Positions 1-11,627 are shown, counted from the stretch's first letter. The stretch: DNA of 64,000 nt from Diplolepis rosae (GCA_030998225.1 JAPYXD010000522.1:7378001-7442000); one strand, 5' to 3'. Numbers and translations are program-made. Notes: generated by a model from the sequence alone, not told the origin.

Positions 1-1510
1 ATCCGAGACATTCTGAAACCAATTTTAATTTTGTTACAGATTTGATTCAAATCTAACTTAAACTTAAAATTTTGTTTTATTAGTATGGAGGAACTTGACT
101 CTAATTTATTTTAGGAAAACGAGATGGGAGACCATGCGCAAACCTACACAGCATTTCCAATTGAAAATTACCATCACAAATTTATGTTACATATATTTGA
201 CGTTTTATTTACTTACATACAATATTATATTTCTAAGCTTTTTTTCCGAACCAATTCGAGTTCTGATTGATCCAAACAGCATTCTTAATCGGATCGTTCC
301 AATCTTCTCGGATTCGTTCGAATTGATCGGATTATCTTGGATTAAAAAGTTGGTATGGATTCATCGGATCAATGTCTCGGATTAAAGTGGAATGAACCGG
401 ATTGAGTCAGGTTGTTCTTTTACCATTTTTCATCAAACGAGATACAAAACGTTTTTCAGATTGGTTTCGAATGATTCTGAATGATTCGGGAAGATTTCAG
501 AATGGCTCGAATTAAATATGCAAATAAATGCGAACTTTTACCTTACGATTGGCTTCGTATTTAATCGAATTTAAATGAATGTCAACCCTCGAATTGAAAA
601 TAATTCAAGGTTCATCTTCACTTTTTCGCATTAAATCGAATTGACTACTATTGAAAGGTATCCGTGCTAACGAATTGAATAGAATTCATGTATCACAATT
701 CGTATTTGCTATAAAACAGATTAGCAGAAAACTCTCCATGAATGAAATCCAACTTTTTTCAATAAAATTTCGTTTGCTGAGATTTATTTTTGGATGCATG
801 GAAAAATTCTATTGCGTCTATTTTAGTGCGATAAACGCAAAACTTGAAAAAAGATTTGTATGCATGGGAACTTTTAATATTTTTTCTAAAACCTTGTGTG
901 GGATAATTGAAATTCACCTGACGTGAGAAGGAATTAATGAAGTTAAAATGCACTGTATAAAAGTCGCTGGTTTACTGTATGAAAAACACATTATTTCAAA
1001 GATTTTTAAATCAAGTGAAATGTTAAAAAATGTTGTGTTGTTTATTGTTACTATTGCTGTATCAACTCAGAGTAAGTATCTTGAATTCTATTAAATCTAA
1101 TTGGATAAAAGCTTAATTAATTTAAGATAAAAACCATGTTTAGATCTGCGCCTGGTCTGGGCCCGATCTAGGGAACAAATAATTGCAACGCCTTCTGCCG
1201 GATTTTTAATCTCCCAAACCAGGATCAGACGTGGCAGATACTAAACGGTGCACAGAAAGAAGTAAGAGTTCAAATTAAACTGCAAAAAGTTTAAGATGAA
1301 ACGTATTGGGTTGAAAATGAACCAAGTGGATTTTATTTAAACTTTTTACAGTTCTAAAGTGACATGTTTGATAACATGTCTGCTATTATATTGACCCATA
1401 ATTCATAGAATTTTTTGTTCATTTCTCGTTATTTTGGCATAGGGTCAGATTCTTTTTATTTCCTTCGAATAAAATTTTCACTATTAAATATAAAAATACT
1501 CAAAGAGAAA
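1..1510. other. AT-rich region without recognisable gene; degenerate GGATT-type repeats
   Basis: No convincing gene is seen. From about 240 to 560 many short degenerate units related to TCGGATT / GATTCGAAT recur (for example around 285-400), giving spurious short open frames. A similar GAATCTAAATGAATCTGA-type stretch recurs near 55260-55310. The 1140-1240 part has a loosely palindromic GC-rich patch (CTGCGCCTGGTCTGGG against the reverse of CCCAAACCAGGATCAGACG). Confidence 0.4.
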
Positions 1511-1515
1511 GCAAG

Positions 1516-1555
1516 GCAAACGTTTCGGCCACATATGGGGGCCCTCTTCAGTGCC
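1516..1555 (-). ncRNA. Hammerhead-ribozyme-like motif of Penelope type
   Basis: Read on the minus strand the motif runs CACTGAAGAGGGCC, a short loop, then GGCCGAAACGTTTGC. CTGAAGA fits the hammerhead core CUGANGA, GGCC/GGCC can form helix II (after one unpaired G), and GAAA follows directly. An almost identical copy lies at 22184-22223 and a diverged one at 63910-63942 whose stem differs but still pairs. Known family: Penelope-like retroelements carry such motifs in their terminal repeats. No Penelope reverse transcriptase is visible nearby, so this would be a terminal-repeat remnant. Activity is not shown. Confidence 0.45.
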
Positions 1556-2019
1556 ATAAATTCAAAGATTAATTCAAAATTTCTGTAAAACATTAGAATA
1601 TAGGAGATAATGAAATTAAGGATTATCATAGAATTCAAAAACTTATCTCAAAGCTTGCAATTCAAAATGAAGTAGTCCAGTATGCAGCATCACGATTCGA
1701 AAAAATATTTAGAGTTCACTGTGAATAAAAAACCGGTTAAAAAATAAACTGGGAAACATAAAAAAATTTCCACACGAACCGACCGCAATTTAAAAAAATT
1801 TCTTATTAAAAAAGGATGCCAAATTGCTTATCAATGGCAGAACGCGTTTTGAATTTTCATTTTTTTCTATTTCTAAAAATACAAAACCTGAAAACGTTAT
1901 TTGATGTCTACACGAGGTCTACCACGTGGTCAGTCCCGCCTGATCTCGTCGCATAGGAGCAGGAGAGAGCAGAGAACCAAACACAAGGGGCAGCCCTCAC
2001 CAGCCAAAGTCCCGAAAAA

Positions 2020-2460
2020 TCATATAATAAGATTACCGTAATCAAAAAATCTCCCCAGCTCTCTCACAACGCTCGGATAAGGGTCAAACACAAGCTCTCT
2101 ATAATCAAATTGATCAGGCGGCAGGCCGGGGAATTGGCACGCCAAGAAGCCGAAAGACCTCGGCCTGCCCTCTGACAGGAATGGGCAGTTCAGAAAGAGG
2201 TGTTGCCGGCTCCTCAACTCCGTGCCACAGTCACAGTCAGCCTCCAAGTCCCAACCAATGCGTGCGAAATGCTCCCCAGTTCTGAGGCGGGTAACCAAAT
2301 TAATATAGCCCCCGGGTGCTTTAATACCGCGAAACCAGGGACGAGGGTTCTTAAAGCCCACCCTAGCGAAATACGCAGAGCCAGCGAGACCAGGCCCGTG
2401 GCAGGTCCAGAGCGGACGGCACCATGCCAGAAAGTCCTGCCGCAAGTCCGTCAGCGGCAC
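2020..2460 (-). pseudogene. LINE ORF2 C-terminal zinc-knuckle domain
   Basis: A 146-residue frame overlapping the RNase H frame. It includes VTRLRTGEHFARIGWDLEADCDCGTELRSRQHLFLNCPFL, i.e. a C-x-C-x(8)-H-x(4)-C pattern, the terminal CCHC-like finger found after RNase H in Jockey/I-group LINEs. The plus-strand LINE at 34406-34765 has the same arrangement (GWDLKAGCSCGAPLRELAH..CPLL). The frame ends in a stop at 2020; the remaining 3' flank to about 1915 is likely 3' UTR. Confidence 0.75.
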
Positions 2461-2756
2461 CGACGAATAGAGAAAGAGAGACGAGCAGCGGACCTGGCAA
2501 TATAGTTCGCAGTCTCATTGCCCTGAATGTTAGAGTGGGTAGGGATCCAGGCAAAACGCACCCCAAGACCCCGCGAAGAAGCAAGAGGCAGGAGTCTCGC
2601 AATGGAGTGGACAACGTAGGGAACACTGGAATCTATAAAACGGTCCCTAATGCAGACAAGGGCCATTCGTGAGTCGAAAAGAATAGCAGAGTCCTCAAAA
2701 TCTATTCTTAGGATATACTTAACCGCGGAGAAAATTGCGTAGAGCTCGGTGAACAA
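2451..2756 (-). pseudogene. LINE RNase H domain fragment
   Basis: The frame shows ELYAIFSAVKYILR (second RNase H acidic motif region), then AILFDSRMAL and RFAWIPTHSNIQGNETANYI, where WIPTHSNIQGNE is the conserved C-terminal RNase H motif (Trp-x-Pro-x-His...Gly-Asn-Glu). The N-terminal TDGS strand is missing: a homopolymer of C at about 2827-2842 sits where the frame is broken. It lies between the RT fragment and the C-terminal zinc-knuckle frame, as expected for this LINE group. Confidence 0.75.
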
Positions 2757-2919
2757 GAACGAGGAAGCGTCAGGAAGCCGAGCTACAAACCGATACTTGG
2801 AAGAAGGTACGTAGAAACCACAGCCTCCCCCCCCCCCCCCAACAGGATCAACCGAGACATCCGTAAAAACAAGCCGACAAGAAGAGTCACAAAGAAGGCC
2901 AGGTAAGCATCACGGAGCC

Positions 2920-3640
2920 TCACAAGCACACGTAGGAAGTGAGCAGACCGCACCTAGATGGGAGAAGACGTAGCCTCTTAGCAGCAACCTTCTCGCAAAG
3001 GAGCTGGAGTCTAGGAAGAAGCGGGTTCCGTCTCCAGGAGAAGTTCCTCAGGATAAATCTATTTGAGAGAAGGGATCTACGCAAGGATAATGGAGGTTCT
3101 CCAGCCTCAGAAAGGAGCATAGAAGTCGGAATGGTACGCATGCATTCTAAAGCCGTTCTCAGTGCACCAAACTGCGCTCGACCCGGTGTGCAGAGGGCGG
3201 ACTTGCTCGTGCAACAAAATAAAGGAGCGCCCCACTCCAAGTAGGACCTAACAAGGTTCCTATAAACGGTCAGGAGCCGCGTAGGGTTAGCCCCCCAGGA
3301 GACCTTGAGAATGTTAGTGGTCCAAATCGCCTTATCCGCAATATATCTGATGTGGGGAACCCAGGTGAGCCGGGCGTCAAGGATTACACCGAGATATTTC
3401 AGAGAAGGCTGGCAGGATATGAAGGTGTCGCCAGCTTGGATTGAGAAATCGACCACACCACGACGGGCCCTTGAAAAAACACACAACTGGCTCTTAGGGA
3501 TCGAGATGGAAAGACCCAAACTACCAATCCAAAGGGTGAAAGAGTCTTAGCCGACTCCAACAGGCTCAGAGCCCGGGCAGTCAGTCTCCCTGACTTGTAA
3601 CTATTAAATTCCTTGAAAAACTTTTCCATCGCGAATGAAT
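2920..3640 (-). pseudogene. LINE reverse transcriptase, thumb/connection region
   Basis: Retrotransposon polymerase fragment; in an intact element it copies the RNA at the target nick. The frame reads GLSISIPKSQLCVFSRARRG then LKYLGVILDARLTW and LVRSYLEWGAPLF, the typical block that follows the YADD palm motif in Jockey/I-group LINEs. The catalytic palm is not present. A frameshift near 3510 separates it from a short upstream piece (TARALSLLESAKTLS) that belongs to the same protein, so the homologous stretch reaches about 3640. The matching block in the LINE at 30240-34890 (KYLGVILDRRLTWAPHVRMI) supports the call. Confidence 0.8.
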
Positions 3641-3856
3641 ACAAATTTCCGCCTGTCTGAAAGACGCCACTAAATGTACTACGTTCACAGACAGCTGCTG
3701 TCACAAAACTTTGGTGCTGCAGTCGCCCCACACTAGGAACGCAGCGTTCCCAAAATAAGAGAGCTGTCGTCCTATGCATAGGTCGCGCTGCTGCCTCCTT
3801 TTTAAAGGCAGCAGCGTTACCTCTTGATGCAGCAGCTGCTCCAAATTTCTTTCCGT

Positions 3857-5690
3857 GTGTGTGTGTTACAAAACGGTTGATGGGGCACAAGGTCCGTGAT
3901 CGGCTGTGGAGTGAGCTTTATGGAGTGACTTAACCAGAGAGGAAACTTCTTGTGGTTTAGAGTATACATTCTTATAGAGAAGGAAACTCGAGACTAAGCG
4001 CGGCTCCAACAGAATGTTGGAGAGAGGGCTCTAGATCCCTAAAATACTCCCCCCCAATGACGCCCTAAGTCGGAATGAAACTGTAATAGTTAAAATAAAA
4101 GAGCCACATGAGCATAATTTGGAAATCAATTATAATACTTTTCTGTTACAAACTTGGACGCGTTGCTTGGCTTAAACTAAAATTAGGTTTACAAATAACT
4201 TGTCATACTTTAAATTGCACTTTCTTTTTGCGTGAATATTTCCTTATCGCAGTATTTACATTGCTTGCAGTCTCTTTGTTTTCACCAGTCGAAGTTTCTT
4301 TATTTACATCGTTGTCAGTCGTTGAACTTGCTTCTTTAGACAAAGGATCACACATATTTTGTCGAAGGAAATACGCTGGCTTGACATTTTCAACAGATGC
4401 ATGCCGTGGTGAACCGTTAACATCAATTTCAAATACCCAGTCAGAAGTACGCTTAATAATCCTGTGTGGACCTGTGTAAGGGCGCTCAAAGGACTTCTTA
4501 CCTGTTCCTACTCTGAGGAAAACGTGTGAGCATGTGTTGAGATCCTCGTACAGGAAAGCTCGCTTTTTGTAATGGTGTTCGACAGGTACTGCTTTGATTG
4601 ATCGCAAATGCTAACGAAATTCTTCTAGAAAAATCTTTGGATCTGGATTGAAATCATCCGGTAGTACGAACTCTCCGAGTATACGTAAGGTAGTGCCGTA
4701 TAGAAATTCAGCCGGAGACGACCCGATGTCCATGACGTTGGACCTAAGACCGAGCAAAGCCGTTGATAAAGATCGTGACCAATTGTGATTGGCGTGACAC
4801 ATGATTGCGGCTTTAAAGCTACGATGACAACGCTCAATCATACCGTTAGCCGCCGGATGATATGCCGTTGTCCTAATCCTATGACAGCTCGTTAGCTATA
4901 GTAGAGCTGTGAACAGCTATGACTCGAACTGAGTACCCTGGTCGGTTGTCAGAGTCTCGGGAGCACCGTAACGAGATATCCAACAATCCACGAAAGCTCA
5001 GCAGACCGTCAAAGCCTTGATGTTTTTTAAAGGTACGGCTTCGGTCCACCTGGAGAAACGGTCTATCATTGTTAGACAATATCTGTACCCGTCACTCTCA
5101 GGTAGTAGACCGACGATGTCCATGTGTACATGCCTGAATCTATCATCGGTTACTTTAGCCCCCGGATGGGCTGAGTTGTGAAACAACTTGAATACCCTTT
5201 CTCTTAAAGTTGCAGGAATATAAGGGCGTAGTGTTTCGCCCGCTATATCATAATAAAGTGGTCGCTCTTCTGAGCTTTGGCAAGATCGCTCAAGCGTTGT
5301 ATACTGAGAGATAAACGACAATTGGCGTTGTTGCTGTGGAGAAGCTTTTTCTGACTTTTGCGTAAAAGCATAGATAAAAGGCTTATGATCCGTTACTATT
5401 GCGAAATTTTGACCGTCGAGGAAATGTCTAAAATACCTGAAGGATTCAAAAACTGCCGTGAGCTCACGGTCTTCATGCGTCGGAAAATTGTTGTTCCAGA
5501 CGAGCCACCATGCCCGAGTCCGATGCATCTGTGACAAGACGTGTTTCGGCATTAATGGTGTGGTGAACAAGCAAGGTCGCGTTAGCGAGATCAATTTTGA
5601 TCCTGTCGAGCGCTTCCTCGGCCTCGGGTGTCCAAACTATTTCACGTTTGTCGTTTTTTCGCAATTCCCCCAGATAGGAATGCAAGGGTT
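3857..5690 (-). mobile_element. Ty3/Gypsy (CsRn1-like) remnant, pol plus partial 3' LTR
   Basis: Minus-strand remnant closely related to the better copy at 23891-26976. It contains RNase H, integrase and the C-terminal tail, then a polypurine tract (GGGGGGGAG complement, about 4045-4054) directly before an LTR piece at 3857-4043. The LTR is cut at about 3857: the rest of the LTR seen in the other copy is missing. The upstream limit is about 5690, inside the RT/RNase H junction, so gag, protease and RT are gone. Confidence 0.85.
4203..5685 (-). pseudogene. Ty3/Gypsy pol remnant: RNase H and integrase, several deletions
   Basis: RNase H: VWTPEAEEALDRIKIDL, then LVTDASD, then HEDRELTAVFESFRYFRHFLDG and FAIVTDHKPF (4998-5685, two frames). 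The integrase follows: MDIVGLLPESDGYRYCLTMI (first catalytic Asp region) at about 5050-5130, a frame-broken middle, GMIERCHRSF with the catalytic Glu near 4841, and the GPY/F-type PYTGPHRII near 4440. Compared with the sister copy, the HHCC zinc-binding region is deleted (sequence jumps from HPGAKVTD to DRFRHVHMD), as is the linker before GETLRPYIP. The C-terminal tail (KYSRKKKVQFKV) is intact to the stop at 4203. Non-functional. Confidence 0.85.
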
Positions 5691-5699
5691 CTAAAGTCT

Positions 5700-6022
5700 A
5701 AGACGTGTGCGGTATTTTTAGGGCAGTTCGCAGGGGTGGATTTGTGCTAGACCTTTGCAAGCCCAGCTCCGCGTCCACTGATGCTCCCGCCTCTCACACT
5801 CTGATGTTTTTATTTTTAATTTCGGGTTCCATTTTTGTTCCACGAGAAGCTAGGGAAATATTCGGTCCAACCCTGCAGAGACCCGCTGGCAGGGTTAGGG
5901 CTAAATACTCGGGAAGGTCGTCCGGTGTTCCCAAGGCACCATGCAAGATACCCTCTCTTGCCCCCGGGTATCAAGAGAGCCAATGGGCACGGTTGCGCCC
6001 ACGCTGGCTTGGGGACAAAGAA
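5700..6022. other. GC-rich segment of unknown origin
   Basis: This stretch is more GC-rich than the surrounding DNA and carries a long open frame on both strands without recognisable protein similarity. It sits between the Gypsy remnant and a mariner scrap and is probably untranslated retroelement sequence. Confidence 0.3.
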
Positions 6023-6095
6023 CATAGCGGAAGGCCGAAAGTGTACAAAGACGCGGAATTGGAAGCACTATTGGATCAAGATTCGTGCCAAACGT
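6023..6095 (+). pseudogene. Mariner transposase scrap (helix-turn-helix region)
   Basis: A 24-codon run reads HSGRPKVYKDAELEALLDQD followed by SCQT. This is the linker between the two N-terminal DNA-binding helices of mauritiana-type mariner transposases (GRPPK-x-x-x-DAELQALLDED). No flanking transposase, catalytic aspartates or terminal repeats are present; the scrap is abruptly bounded. Confidence 0.7.
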
Positions 6096-6589
6096 AAGAA
6101 AAACAGATGGACAATACTTCGAATAAAATATAGGGTCCCGTTCTTTTACAGTAAATGCCCAATGTTTGATAAAAAAAAACGGTGGAAACTGATTTGTACA
6201 CCTGATGCATAGTAGGCATACGATATTATCACACCTGTAAGACAATTATTTGAGACCTAGGCGAGATAATAAACGCAACTGATTGAGTTCTTCTATCTTC
6301 TCGGGTTATTCATTTAGATTTGACCATTTATACTCGACCTGGCGTGATTCTACTTAATTATAGTTACCGTGGAGATCCTGCCTTGAGTGTCACTATCTAT
6401 TCACCCGTGCTAGGTAAGAGAGTGCGTTTAAGTGGCAAGATGCCACGTTACAACATAAGTAACAGATTACATTTTATTTTTACACTGTGTTTACAATTTC
6501 AAAGTCTGTATCTACTCTCTTCATTTAAGTTCCGTCTTTTTTTGCGTTCTCTTTAAAAAAATTTGATTTTGTTTTGTTCCGTATGTTTC

Positions 6590-6912
6590 CAGCAGGATAT
6601 AGTTCAGCTCAATCGTCTCGACTAACTGGGAAAACTAAAAATGTTCAAGCCAAACCAAATTATGAAACCACTTTAGCCTATGTGCAATATGATGGTGCAT
6701 TCCAAAGTGGCGCGATTATATTTCATACATCACGAGTCTTAGTTCCCGCCTCAAAGTTCTCTAAGATCGACCAAACACTATATGATAAACTGAGTGTTAT
6801 AGTTACAACTACTCCAGATTCTTTTTCTACCAGGACTTATAATGTTTCAGAAATAATTTTCGAACCCGCTCCAATAAAAGGCTTTGACATAAATCAATTA
6901 TTAGCAGTTATA
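6590..6912 (+). CDS. Candidate exon of unknown gene
   Basis: An open frame of about 107 codons lies between a good acceptor (ATGTTTCCAG, ending about 6590) and a donor (GTAAGC at about 6913). The peptide (NYETTLAYVQYDGAFQSGAI ... ASKFSKIDQTLYDKLSVIVT) has balanced composition and no low complexity, unlike chance frames here. I do not recognise it. A separate frame at 45878-46125 has the same layout (TTTGCAG acceptor, GTAAGC donor), but the peptides are not obviously alike. Could be a host exon or the first exon of a decayed DNA element. Confidence 0.35.
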
Positions 6913-7639
6913 AAAGTAAGCTCTACACAAAGTTCAAGACTAAATTAGGATCATTCGAATTTTATTTCATGTAAAAGAATTTTAAAGTGGCATAATACCT
7001 AAGTACTTTAAGGCCATGGTTCACTGCCTAATCCTTATCTTATCGGGATTCATTATTAACTCTAAGTTTTTAAAATTTCGCGAATTTTCAAGTCGATATT
7101 ATTTGCAACTCCTTCTGATCCTTAAAATTTCCGAAACGAAGGGAGGCATAAAAAGCAAAAAGAAGTTTTTCGTAGACTTTTTCCTGAAAATTAGTTTAAA
7201 AATAGAAAGGACGAGAGTAGATTGCAAGCTAAATATCTCTTTTTACTCTTCTTCTTGTTTGTGGCTTCTTGATGCAAATAGCGCATCCCCATAACACTAC
7301 ACAATTATAATTAAGAACAATATATAAATAAGCAGGCCAAAGCACTCCATAGCTTTATTCCGAAAGTCAAACACATAAATCCAGCTTTACACTGTGTGGT
7401 CCCACGTAGACGACTAAGCCTTGCTTGCCTCAATAGGTGGAGCAGGAAAGACTAGCCAACGTAGGCCACACAACACACATAAAGCAAAAGCAGTAAAGCC
7501 AAATTAGACGCCTCCCTAATGACCCGTCCGAAGTCTGAATCGAGGGAAATCGGAAGAGTCAGCTCCTTTCGAGAACAATTGAAGTATGAGGGACGAATTG
7601 ACTGGAGGCAGACCGCAAGGATGCACAGAGCATTCTCAT

Positions 7640-8721
7640 AGGCCGATAGGAGTTCACACCTCGACGAATTCACCCTGCAACGCCTGTGACTCGATCTCTG
7701 CGTCAACAGCTGCAATCTGGGAATCAAACGATTGTCTCGCCAGAGCATATTTCGCAGGATAAAGCGGTCCTTTGAGCAGACTGGAACTGCGGTGAGCCTC
7801 ACCCTACACTCACTCTAACGAGACCTCAGCAAACAAGAAGGAGCAAGCAAAGGCTCACCCTCCACAAAACTCTATAAAGAACCCTAACAACACTGACAGC
7901 GCGCAACGCTTTCCTTGCAATCCATTTGATATGCAGGGTCCAGGAAAGACGAGAATCCAAGAGAACCCGGAGATACCTGAGTGAACTCAGAGAAGGAATC
8001 CTCACGCCCTCAGAACTCCAACCGGAAGATCTCCTTAAGATGCCTAAGATTGCTGTTTTAAAGTAAAGAGGAGTGTACTTCTCCATAGGGGACACCAACT
8101 CCACAAGGACTCGGGAAATGATCTCCCGCTGAGAATGAAAGAAGTCTTTTAGCAGTGAGGAAAATAATGAAGTTGACAATCCTGCTCGGACTCACCAATT
8201 CAACGAGCTGAAGAATGAGTTTGTCAGGAAGGACTGCTTTAAAAGCTCCCTTTAGATCCAATGTCATCGTTAGGGTGCCCTCCCCCAGACCGAAATCTTG
8301 GAGAATGCACAAAATCCATAGAAGAGCGACCCTTTCTAAAGCCAAATTGTTTGCCAGGTATCCACCGGTTCTACTCTGCCAGGAGTTCAAGTCATTTATG
8401 GATAAACCTTTCAAAGGTTTAACAAATCGCGGATGTGAATGAAATGGGCCGAAAACCATAGGAACCAGGCTTTGGAATAAAACAAACGGAAGTATGCATC
8501 CAAGAAGGAGAAAAAGAGTACTCCAGGAATATCAGAAGAAGAAAAACCCTCGAGCAATTCGAACGATCCAAAAGACCCAAAAAGGTTTCGTAACTAATTC
8601 CATTAAAACCAGGCACCGAACGAGTATTACACGACCTCAGAGCCGCGAAGAACTCCTGTTCAGAAAAAGGGCCGTTCATTGGATTGGATTCGTCAACCTC
8701 AGTAAACAGAGGGATCTCCAC
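7640..8721 (-). pseudogene. LINE reverse transcriptase, frameshifted
   Basis: The frames at 8721-8419 (EQEFFAALRSCNTRSVPGFN, SWMHTSVCFIPKPG), 8459-8058 (TMTLDLKGAFKAVLPDKLI, the motif A aspartate, and a corrupted GVPQG-type motif B, CGVGVPYGEVHSSLL), 8179-7826 (LRYLRVLLDSRLSW) and 7802-7640 (DRFILRNMLWRDNRLIPRLQ) line up as one RT. The YADD-type motif C is not present: sequence passes from motif B into the thumb. Frameshifts at about 8440, 8160 and 7810 make it inactive. Confidence 0.75.
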
Positions 8722-8929
8722 TGGAGATATATGCGAACAGGATAGTTCCTCCCTGAGAGATCAAAAAATCTACAAGCTATCCTCTCCTTTCAAGGCTAAT
8801 TCACCATATATAAAAATTGCAAATAGATGACGGACGGGTCCCTCTTCCGCTACAAACCAAAAAGGACTCCCGGGAGCAGGGCATCCATGTGGTTGTGAAA
8901 TCCGCTCCAGTCCAAGTTCTTCGTATTAA

Positions 8930-9664
8930 GGGGATCTCCTTATCCAGAACCTTCAAAAAAGGCACTTTTTCACAATTTTCTTTGAAGCAGAAAATAAAAA
9001 CACTGGTCGAAAATTTTTCGCATATATTTAGGTACATATTTGAACTTGTTAAAAAAAATTTTTCATTTGGAAACAAGAAAAAATCTCGAACTTATCGAAG
9101 ATCCCGCGCAGCGTCTCACCACGGACAATTAATTTTGCGTGCACGATATTGTCCAAAGTTTTCATCTGAAACACATATATATTTGTTTTTTTTATTCAGA
9201 AGGATCTTCTGCTTATAGTGAACCTAAAAAATTGTAAAAAAAAATTTTTTTATCGATCTTTTGAGTTACTTTCCAGAAAAATCAAATTTTTCACCGTTTT
9301 TTTTGTTTAAAATGCGTTATTTATAATGAAAATAAATACTGTATCATGAAAACTAAAGGTTTACTATATGCGCATTTTAATTACCTACAAATAAAAAAAA
9401 AGTTTATAATAATAGCTTAATTGGTTCTCCTTTAATCGTGCACGCAATTTTGAAAAATGTGGTTTTGAGAAAACGCGCTTTAAAGTTTTCAGACGGTGAA
9501 AAAAACCTTCCGCTCGCTCCGCACAAGCCACTGCTCGGAACTCTACCATCAAAACTATTCCGATATGGACTAAAATTTTGCGACAATATTCTCTGATAAT
9601 AGATCCATCGATTGAAACAAAACAAAAAATCGATTTTTTGAAAATTCTGGATAAGGAGACCCCC
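8930..9664. mobile_element. TTAA-target MITE, 735 bp
   Basis: Flanked by TTAA on both sides (8926-8929 and 9665-9668). Termini are inverted: GGGGATCTCCTTATCCAGAA at the left and the complement of TTCTGGATAAGGAGACCCCC at the right, with looser inverted similarity further in. TTAA targets with G-rich ends fit Kolobok (or piggyBac) relatives. No transposase inside. It lies within the minus-strand LINE. Confidence 0.8.
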
Positions 9665-9784
9665 TTAAATAAAAGATAAGATTTTAGACTTTGTGTCGTA
9701 TAATTTTCAAATTTTGAAAAAAAATTTCCTAGGTCCTGCAAAAAGTTGAAGTTGAGGTAGAGAATTTGAAAAAATCTTGAATTT

Positions 9785-10150
9785 TTTTTTTAACTCCTCA
9801 CGTGCGCACAATTTCCGACGGTAGTCTAGCTCACGATCTCGAAGGTTGGAAAACCTAGAGTCCCAAAGGGGAGAGTAGGCATTAAAATCCTGGCAAAGCA
9901 AGACTGGCATCACTATCCGGTGCACAACGAAATATGTCATACTATGCATTAGATTTAATTCTACTATTAGAAGGGGAGTAAATAGAGAACACAGACAAAG
10001 TGCCGAAAGAAGTAGTGACCCTAATGGCCACTGCGTCTAAGACAGAGTAGACTAGACAGAATAGCTTTAATATCGGCCCTCTTATTGTTAACGATATGGG
10101 CGATGCATACAGAAAATCTAATCCTCCTACAAGGGGAATGCATATCTAAC
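9785..10150 (-). pseudogene. LINE endonuclease (APE type) fragment
   Basis: Minus-strand reading gives LDAVAIRVTTSFGTLSVFSI then YSP, followed (after a frame break) by LLCQDFNAYSPLWDSRFSN and DRELDYR. This is the core of an apurinic-like LINE endonuclease, where (G)DFNAH-x-x-W normally carries a catalytic Asp and Asn; here Gly is replaced by Gln (CQDFNAY). It is separated from the RT by the 735-bp MITE at 8930-9664. Confidence 0.7.
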
Positions 10151-10918
10151 TAATTAATAGATCAAATTCCAATTAAAATAGAAAAACAAGAGTAACAACA
10201 AATAACATACACCAACAAATACTATGAGCTTGAAACTAAGAAAAACAAGGACCTGGCAGCCTCAGAAGAAGAACTTGCTATTGACGAAATCGACGGAATC
10301 GAAGCAGGGGCAGAGACAGGGGGACCTAGGTCCCTTATGACAGAAGGACTTCTCCAGAGATAGGCGATCAAAATCCGCGTCCGATCGACGTCAAGGCCTC
10401 AAAAGTGTCCTCAGTCTCCTTGAAACCGCAGTTATTCAAATAGCACGCCTCACAGTGGGCTGGATTCCGAAATAAAACATGAAATCAATTATTGCACTCC
10501 TCTAAACACCCGTTATATCACTCGTAAATCATTAAGAAAAGTACACCAAGTACAAAATTCTTTTATACTCCCCGGGGAAGGGCTAGTGTGACACCTGCTC
10601 GGGACTATGTGCGAGAAAAAATGTTCCGAGTGTGGCATGATATGCAATTTCCGGTTCCTAAAGCCAGGTTTTCAACATTCCGCAGCAAGTATTTATCGAT
10701 TTCGAATCTTAATATTTTTAACATTCACACGCGTCCTTGGAATACACTCAAAACTCTTTTAAAGATGCAGTATAGAACATTTCAAATAATTTCATTATAC
10801 AAAAGTGATTTACATACCTTCAATATTATTCTCCAATTAACCGTTTTGAAATATTTGCGCGAGTTAAATATCTTGGAGCACGAAACCCCTTCGAACCTTT
10901 CTCGAAAACGGTTAGGTC

Positions 10919-11627
10919 GCGGTGTGCCCACTCCCATAGGCCAAGTGGCGAAAGAATAATAGTGATTGCTACGTCCCCTAGTCGCCGCTAGTGTGTCATG
11001 GAAATGAACGTCATGAGCGGTAAACATGTTGTCACTTGTCTGCATGTTGTAATTGTTTAAAATTGATTTCGATTTCAAGTGATTTTAATGAACTTCGATC
11101 TTTAAAGTGCTAATACCTAGACTAATGTGCTAACAATTAGCAGTGCTGTACTGTTTGCCCTCCAAATGAAAATAGTTGTAGCTGCAAATCGGGTAAGTCA
11201 CCAATAACTTTTGTTTTGAATCTAAAATAAAACTCATAAAGGCTTGGTTTCTCGTTTTGTTTATAAAAATTCATTGCGTATTATATTGCAAAACGCGGTA
11301 AGAAAGTTTGCATTAAAAAGGATTTTCGTTCTTCAGCTTTAAATCCGCATTTAAGTGTTGATAAAGATAAAACTCCAGTTCCCTTCAAAGCTGATTTAAG
11401 CCATGTAAAGTAACCTCAAATATAATAAAATCCGAATTTTTCCTTTTTCGCATGAGAAGGCGAAAATTTCGCGCTCTTTAGTACTGGATCTGTAGTGGAG
11501 GGGGAAGGGGTAGTTTTCATGAAATCTAGTTCCTGCTACGTCCCCTAGATGTCGCTGATATAAATTCATTCCCCCCGCCACCATCTGTAAGTACCCCTTT
11601 GTAATACATGGGAGTGGGCACACCGTG
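10919..11627. repeat. Widely spaced inverted repeat with internal duplicated motif
   Basis: GCGGTGTGCCCACTCCCATA at 10919-10938 is inverted at about 11607-11627 (CATGGGAGTGGGCACACCG). The motif TGCTACGTCCCCTAG occurs in direct orientation at about 10967 and 11532. This suggests a diverged element of about 0.7 kb, but no target duplication was found. Confidence 0.3.

Larger units (their letters stand above)
1915..3650 (-). mobile_element. 5'-truncated LINE (Jockey/I-type with RNase H), minus strand
   Basis: GC-rich island in AT-rich DNA that encodes, in order on the minus strand, the end of a reverse transcriptase, an RNase H fragment and a C-terminal zinc-knuckle domain. The upstream half (ORF1, endonuclease, RT palm) is absent, the usual result of aborted target-primed reverse transcription. 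The 3' end lies near 1915-2018, just beyond the last reading frame. It is closely related in protein order and sequence to the plus-strand LINE at 30240-34890. Confidence 0.8.
7440..10490 (-). mobile_element. Decayed LINE (Jockey/I type), minus strand, split by a MITE
   Basis: On the minus strand, from high to low coordinate: ORF1 tail with a zinc-knuckle-like CEACYLNNCGFKETED at about 10400-10460, endonuclease pieces (10150-9785), the TTAA-bounded MITE 8930-9664, then RT blocks 8721-7826 and thumb 7802-7640. The order matches the LINE at 30240-34890. The RNase H and C-terminal finger are not seen; the low-coordinate end is near 7440. Zinc knuckles at 11740-12030 may be its detached 5' part. 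Confidence 0.75.

Noticed and set aside
95..385. 96-codon plus frame
   Set aside because: AT-rich, transmembrane-like by composition only, over degenerate repeats; no protein similarity.
3399..3890. 163-codon minus frame
   Set aside because: Its C-terminal half is an alternative frame of the LINE RT (the real frame reads GLSISIPKSQLCVF); the N-terminal part is LTR and unknown sequence.
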